DNA of 21,927 nucleotides from a virus: positions 1 through 21,927 of IMG/VR virus record IMGVR_UViG_3300031775_000657. One strand, written 5' to 3'. This document shows, piece by piece, positions 17,744 to 21,927 of this stretch. The notes under the pieces are model-generated. The model was not told where the DNA came from, did not search any database, and worked only from the letters and a program-made list of their open reading frames with translations. The number at the start of each line of letters is the position of its first letter. Position 1 is the first letter of the stretch. Made by a program: the position numbers and the translations under genes.

Positions 17744-18928
17744 ATGGCCGTAGTCGGTTATGGAGGTAAAGTAACCTCATACGATCTTGCCGTTGGCGTT
17801 AAGATCAACATGGATGAACTCATTTATATGATTTCACCAACAGACTCTCCGTTTATCAACGGTATTGGAACTGATGGAAGGCAACTTCTTTCAAGTTCTC
17901 CCGTAGATCAGCAAGAGTTTAAATGGATGGACGAAGAACTATTGCTTCCTCGTGCAACCGTAGCTGGTACAGGAGCCGCAGGAGCAGGCGCTACAACTAT
18001 TACAGTTTCAGCCGCCGACTCTTACAGGTTCCAAGTAGACGATCTTCTAAACATTGGTGAAGAAGACGCTACTGTCAATGGTGCCATTAAGAGAATCACA
18101 GCGATTAATAACTCCACTGGTGTTATTAACGTAGCTGATTGGGCTAATGGTTCAGCATGGCCAGCAACAACAGCCGCGCACGAAGACACAGTTATATGTG
18201 TTGGTACTGCATTGGTTGAAGGTTCCGATCCGGGAGAAGCACGTTCAGCAGATCGCACGATCCACTCGAACTACACGCAGATCTTCGGACCTACACCTAT
18301 CCACATGTCACGTTCAGAACAGCAGGTATCCCGTTACGGTGTATCTGATGAGTTCGCCAAACAAGTTTATGGCCGCTCAGTTGAGAATGTGATTACTCGT
18401 GAACAAGCATACCTTTATGGTAAGCCAGTAAACGATACTACTAACAAGCGCCGTTCAACTGGTGGCTTGATGAATTTCATTACTACTAACACTGACAGTT
18501 CTTCTACTACGTTGACTGTTGCGGCGTTAGAAGCTTTGATGCAGAAATGCTACAACGCAGGTGGTATTCCCGATCTTCTGATCGCTAATCCAGCTTCGTT
18601 TGCTACCTTAAACGGCACATCAAGTAATGATCGTGTCCGCACGATCATTGATGATCCTCGTCGTGGTCGCGTACCTGTCATGTCTGTTTTCACCGAGTTT
18701 GGTGAAACACAGTGTGTAAGGAACCGCTGGTGCCACTCTGAGAGTGCATTCGTAATCCAGAAGGAAAATGTTTCCCGACGGGTTATGCAACCACTCGTAG
18801 TCGAAGCTCTTGCTAAGACTGGCGACAGTGACAAGGTGCAAATTGTTTGTGAAGAAGGACTCCAAGTTAAGGGTCAGTCTCACATGGCAAGATTCACTAA
18901 TCTAACTGGCTACACGGACACTCCGTAG
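17744..18928 (+). CDS. Major capsid protein, DUF5309/SU10-type, 394 aa
   Basis: Start ATG 17744 has AAGGAG at 17731-17736, seven bases upstream, overlapping the previous stop. The pattern of DUF5309 capsid proteins (HK97 fold, as in phage SU10) is present. It shows an N-terminal arm with SPTDSPFINGIG, then a beta-rich inserted domain with Ala/Gly/Thr (about 75-155). After that come EGSDPGEARS, TQIF at 178-181 and S189 in a helix-starting segment, then the spine-helix region REQAYLYG and a C-terminal beta domain. It is the shell protein, made from the strongest ribosome site in this unit together with scaffold. A strong hairpin follows 14 nt after the stop. Confidence 0.9.
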   Translation: MAVVGYGGKVTSYDLAVGVKINMDELIYMISPTDSPFINGIGTDGRQLLSSSPVDQQEFKWMDEELLLPRATVAGTGAAGAGATTITVSAADSYRFQVDDLLNIGEEDATVNGAIKRITAINNSTGVINVADWANGSAWPATTAAHEDTVICVGTALVEGSDPGEARSADRTIHSNYTQIFGPTPIHMSRSEQQVSRYGVSDEFAKQVYGRSVENVITREQAYLYGKPVNDTTNKRRSTGGLMNFITTNTDSSSTTLTVAALEALMQKCYNAGGIPDLLIANPASFATLNGTSSNDRVRTIIDDPRRGRVPVMSVFTEFGETQCVRNRWCHSESAFVIQKENVSRRVMQPLVVEALAKTGDSDKVQIVCEEGLQVKGQSHMARFTNLTGYTDTP

Positions 18929-18941
18929 TAGTTAACTAGAA

Positions 18942-18978
18942 GTTGTTGGGGGTGGGGCATAGCCTCACCCTCTACAAC
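18942..18978 (+). terminator. Strong hairpin after the capsid gene, probable terminator or mRNA-stabilising structure
   Basis: A 17-base arm (18942-18958) pairs with 18962-18978 around the three-base loop ATA (18959-18961). There are 14 Watson-Crick pairs, two G-T pairs and one T-T mismatch, and the stem is GC-rich. No T-run follows, so it is not a textbook factor-independent terminator. It may cause partial termination or protect the 3' end of capsid mRNA. Confidence 0.6.
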
Positions 18979-18995
18979 ACGCTAGTATTTACCTC

Positions 18996-19916
18996 ATGGC
19001 TACGATTGCTGACTGTATAACACGTACTAAAAGACTTTTAAATAGTAATACTCGTACCGAATTAGACGCTATTCATACAGGAATCAGCACTACTGATACA
19101 ACAATACGATTGAAATATCAGACTGATGGTATCCGTGCAGGCTCTTATATCTCTATTAGTAATAGCACTACTGAACCTGAAACTATGTATGTTCATTCAC
19201 GTAATGGTGAATATATAACAGTTAGCAGGAGTATTGATGGTAGTACTGCTAATAATTGGGTTGCTGATTCTGTTATAGAAGTAGAACCAAGATTCTCTGG
19301 GTTTCAAATAGTTGAAGCGATCAGAGATTCTATTAAATCAATGCCTAATAATTTGTATGCTGTTGGCACTACAACAGTGAGTTTCGCTAGTACCAGCACA
19401 CAATCTGTGACTGCTACTGATATGACAAGCACAGGTTTTTACCATATTATTTCTGCTACTCGTACAGCACGTAGTTCAGAAGACAGGTTGTTAAATTTTA
19501 ATATAGATGTACAACGACAGATAGACGGTACGTTTAAAGTTATTAGAAAAGAAGGTATCGAAAAGGCTGTCGATGTTACTATAAGATACGCTCATCCTTT
19601 TACTGTGTCTACGTTATCTCTGGATACTCGTCTTGACACCACTGTTGGAATGCAGGGTTCGATGATAGATATTCCAGCATTAGGAGCAGGAGTAGCTCTG
19701 ATTCTAAGTGAAGAAAGTCTTCGATTGGATCTTCATAGTCAAGGGGATAGTCGGGGTGATACTGCTGTTGCCGCTGGCGATCGCGCACGTTACTCATTGA
19801 TATTACAGGCGCAATATGATCGTCGGGTAAGTGAGGAGGCTCGTCGGTTGATGTCTTTGTATGGTGTTCGAGCAGGTTCGTCTGGGTCATCGGTGTTTCC
19901 AACGACGTTACGGTAG
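18996..19916 (+). CDS. Head-tail adaptor (connector) protein, 306 aa
   Basis: Start ATG 18996 has no Shine-Dalgarno sequence. The gene follows a hairpin and a TAGTAT at 18983-18988, so it may begin a leaderless transcript. The sequence begins MATIADCITRTKRLLNSNTRTELDAI, followed by a beta-rich segment (DTTIRLKYQTDGIRAGSYISI, GEYITVSRSIDGS) and an alpha-helical segment (SGFQIVEAIRDSIKSMP). The rest is beta-rich with a helical C-terminus. This is the layout I associate with phage adaptor proteins directly after the capsid gene, which bind the portal and carry the tail. The name rests on layout and position; alternatives are another neck protein. Confidence 0.62.
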   Translation: MATIADCITRTKRLLNSNTRTELDAIHTGISTTDTTIRLKYQTDGIRAGSYISISNSTTEPETMYVHSRNGEYITVSRSIDGSTANNWVADSVIEVEPRFSGFQIVEAIRDSIKSMPNNLYAVGTTTVSFASTSTQSVTATDMTSTGFYHIISATRTARSSEDRLLNFNIDVQRQIDGTFKVIRKEGIEKAVDVTIRYAHPFTVSTLSLDTRLDTTVGMQGSMIDIPALGAGVALILSEESLRLDLHSQGDSRGDTAVAAGDRARYSLILQAQYDRRVSEEARRLMSLYGVRAGSSGSSVFPTTLR

Positions 19917-19919
19917 CTA

Positions 19920-21746
19920 ATGTCTCTTCATCAAACAATTCGTGACGCTCTTCCCATAAGGCTAGGTAACCGTAAGTATAATATTGATCTCGGTCGTTTA
20001 GCGAGAGCTACTGTAGATCCAATACGACAGGGCTTTGATACTCAAGGTAGTCCGGGTGAACAATCTTTAAATCAGGCTGGTGTTTGGAAAAGAAGTAGGG
20101 ATGATTGGGAGCTTGGTGCTGGTCAGCGTGAGGCTGATACTCCTGAGTCGGGTTCTCGTAGGTTTTTTGAGTCTACTGGTGTTAATCCTTGGGTTAAGAA
20201 CGAACTTACTTTATTGAAAGACACAGACCGTGCTTGGTCTGATGGTTCTACGAATCTATATATGGCTACAGCTAAATCTGGTGGTACTTCACGTGCTTAT
20301 ATGTGTGACGGTCCTAATATACAGGCTTCTTCCAATTCGTTTGGGTCTGCTACTGCAATTACTAATCCTTGTGGCGATGACATACTTGGCATAGCTAGTG
20401 ATGGTACTAACATTTTTGTAGCTGGTAACGGCAAGGTGGTTAAAGTAACTGGCACTACATTTACCAGTCCGGGTGCTGACGGTACGGATTATTGGACGTT
20501 AGCTAATGTCGATGACGTGTGGGTAGCTAACGGTTATCTCATAGCTTCGGTAGCTGACAGGCTCACTGTTCTTTCTTCTGGTTCTGTAGCTAGCACTAAT
20601 GCTGATATAGCTAGCTCTAGTTTTAATCAAGTCGATTCATGGACATCTGTTATTGGCGCACCTGTAGGTATTTTTGCGGCAGGCAACCAAGGAGTTCAAG
20701 GACGCATCTACTATATAGGTATTAACGATTCAACTTCTTCGTTGAATGTTCCTGTTATAGCCGCTGAACTACCAGTAGGTGAAACAGTTAATACAATTAC
20801 AGAGTACGGTGGTCTGCTTGTTATCGGCACATCTAAAGGTATACGTCTAGCCCAGATACAGGGACAAGGGTACATAACATATGGTCCTCTTATTGAGATA
20901 AGCGGCGGTGTTAATTATCTACTGCCACAAGGAGAGTTTGTTTACTTCAACTGGGACAATTACGATTCACCGTTTGATACGACTACCCGTTCAGGATTAG
21001 GCAGGATAAGTCTTGCTGAACTAACAGATGTTTTAACACCAGCTTACGCTAGTGACATTATGGTGGCTAGTAGTACCGCCGCTGTACAAGGAATAGTAAT
21101 GGATCAAGGCAACCTACTGTTCAGTATCAGTGGCGCAGGTGTGTACAAAGAATCCACCAACTATTTATCTACTGGAAGTATTAATGAAGGTAGGTTCAGG
21201 TGGGGTGTAACAGAACTTAAAGCACCTGTGTCTGTTGAACTACGACACAGCAGTCTTGCGGCAAGTGAAGCAGTAGCTATCACAGTAACTTCTGATGATA
21301 CAACTACAGCTACTATAACTTCTGATACTGATGCTACTTACACATCAGGTATCAAAGCTATCTCTGGTGTGACAGGAGAGTATATAACTCCTACTATCAC
21401 ACTGACTGGAGCAGGATCAACTGCAACACCAACATTACACAGGTGGACAGTACGTGCTATACCTATGCCATTCGTAGCTGAGGTGATACAACTACCTGTT
21501 ATTCTTACGACACAAACACAGCATGATAACCGTGACGTATACCAAGACACATGGAATGACTACACGTACATACGTTCGCTCTTAGAGGATCGAGCGCTTG
21601 TTACTTTCACGATGGGTGACGAATCTAAAACAGTTTATGTAGCAGGTGTGGCATATGAACAAGGGGCTATTAATAAATGGTCTGATGACAACGGCTGGTT
21701 TGAAGGAGTGTTAACTGTTTCTATTGTAACGGTGCAAGGATCGTGA
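19920..21746 (+). CDS. Tail protein, propeller/nozzle-like, 608 aa
   Basis: Start ATG 19920 comes three bases after the adaptor stop and has no clear ribosome site, so it is probably coupled. The N-terminus has the actinobacteriophage tail-protein signature D40...P45-G-E47-x-S-L, W56-x-R58-S, D62-W63 and G66-A-G-Q69. Residues 80-330 contain repeated short beta blade-like segments (for example NLYMATA, GIASDGTNIFVAGNGKVVKV, YLIASVADRLTVL, LLVIGTSKGIRL), which suggests a beta-propeller. The C-terminal third is Thr/Ser-rich beta structure. It resembles tail nozzle or tubular proteins of short-tailed phages. The signature supports a tail protein; the exact part is inferred. Confidence 0.68.
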   Translation: MSLHQTIRDALPIRLGNRKYNIDLGRLARATVDPIRQGFDTQGSPGEQSLNQAGVWKRSRDDWELGAGQREADTPESGSRRFFESTGVNPWVKNELTLLKDTDRAWSDGSTNLYMATAKSGGTSRAYMCDGPNIQASSNSFGSATAITNPCGDDILGIASDGTNIFVAGNGKVVKVTGTTFTSPGADGTDYWTLANVDDVWVANGYLIASVADRLTVLSSGSVASTNADIASSSFNQVDSWTSVIGAPVGIFAAGNQGVQGRIYYIGINDSTSSLNVPVIAAELPVGETVNTITEYGGLLVIGTSKGIRLAQIQGQGYITYGPLIEISGGVNYLLPQGEFVYFNWDNYDSPFDTTTRSGLGRISLAELTDVLTPAYASDIMVASSTAAVQGIVMDQGNLLFSISGAGVYKESTNYLSTGSINEGRFRWGVTELKAPVSVELRHSSLAASEAVAITVTSDDTTTATITSDTDATYTSGIKAISGVTGEYITPTITLTGAGSTATPTLHRWTVRAIPMPFVAEVIQLPVILTTQTQHDNRDVYQDTWNDYTYIRSLLEDRALVTFTMGDESKTVYVAGVAYEQGAINKWSDDNGWFEGVLTVSIVTVQGS

Positions 21747-21927
21747 GGTTCTTCCCTAGTTACGGTTACGGTGAGCCTCCACGTAGAGCGCAACAACGTG
21801 TAGGTGCTGGCGGTTACACAGAGTATAAAGGCTCATCATCTGATGGTGGCGGCAGTATAAAACTTGGTGTAATAGATCATCCATTTGATACTCTTAATGC
21901 TTACGGTTACGTATCGTTTGATACTGG
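21743..21927 (+). CDS. Tail-associated protein, Gly-rich start, 3'-partial
   Basis: GTG 21743 overlaps the previous TGA (GTGA) and is the only start codon visible for this frame. AAGGA at 21736-21740 is only two bases away, so translation may depend on coupling. Sixty-one codons are seen before the window ends. The product starts with RFFPSYGYGEPPRRAQQ, then a Gly/Ser-rich segment (SSSDGGGSIKLG) and YGYVSFDT. The composition is typical of tail fibre or tip proteins, but the visible part is too short to classify. Confidence 0.55.
   Translation, partial: MRFFPSYGYGEPPRRAQQRVGAGGYTEYKGSSSDGGGSIKLGVIDHPFDTLNAYGYVSFDT

Noticed and set aside
1-21927. CRISPR arrays, insertion sequences, integrase/attachment sites, terminal repeats
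   Set aside because: No regularly spaced repeats, transposase, integrase or long direct repeats were seen; all space is filled by virion or lysis genes.

Overview
The window is a contiguous piece of a tailed double-stranded DNA phage genome, or a prophage or metagenomic viral contig. All 14 genes are on the plus strand and tightly packed, most overlapping the next by 1-14 nt. It is open at both ends: the first gene runs off the left edge and the last off the right. No terminase, portal, integrase or replication gene is visible, so only the virion and lysis modules are sampled. The order (ejection-type giant proteins, lysis genes, scaffold, capsid, adaptor, tail nozzle-like protein), the short tail module visible so far and the absence of a recognisable tape measure suggest a podovirus-like virion. 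Several proteins look like actinobacteriophage families: an r1t-type holin, a scaffold of actinophage style, a tail protein with a DxxxxPGExSL...W.RS..DW..GAGQ signature, and a lysozyme-like NPxNTT domain known from Gram-positive hosts and their phages. With the AT-leaning composition this suggests an aquatic, low- to moderate-GC actinobacterial host. The host assignment is inference from remembered family patterns, not from a search.

Region 1 (1-15492) holds five large genes: a giant protein of more than 3000 residues with an ImmA/IrrE-like zinc-protease motif, a 497-residue helical protein, an 832-residue protein ending in a lysozyme-like domain preceded by a possible decayed M15-peptidase-like segment, and two further proteins of 331 and 496 residues. 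They probably form the internal (ejected) proteins and cell-wall-penetrating apparatus of the virion.

Region 2 (15501-16698) is a cassette of small genes: a 27-residue lysine-rich peptide, a holin, two single-span membrane proteins and a single-cluster ferredoxin of the Asp-ligand (CxxDxxC) kind. No stand-alone endolysin lies here.

Region 3 (16685-18978) is the capsid unit. A near-consensus sigma70-type promoter overlaps the end of the ferredoxin gene. It is followed by an untranslated leader of about 175 nt with hairpin potential, then scaffold, an FmdB-type zinc ribbon and the DUF5309/SU10-type major capsid protein. A strong 17-bp hairpin follows the capsid gene.

Region 4 (18996-21927) holds a head-tail adaptor, a nozzle/propeller-type tail protein and the start of a Gly-rich tail protein.

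The most interesting items are the virion-scale protein with an embedded ImmA/IrrE-like protease motif, the ferredoxin placed between lysis and capsid genes, the zinc ribbon between scaffold and capsid, and the promoter-leader-hairpin arrangement that seems to set apart capsid expression.
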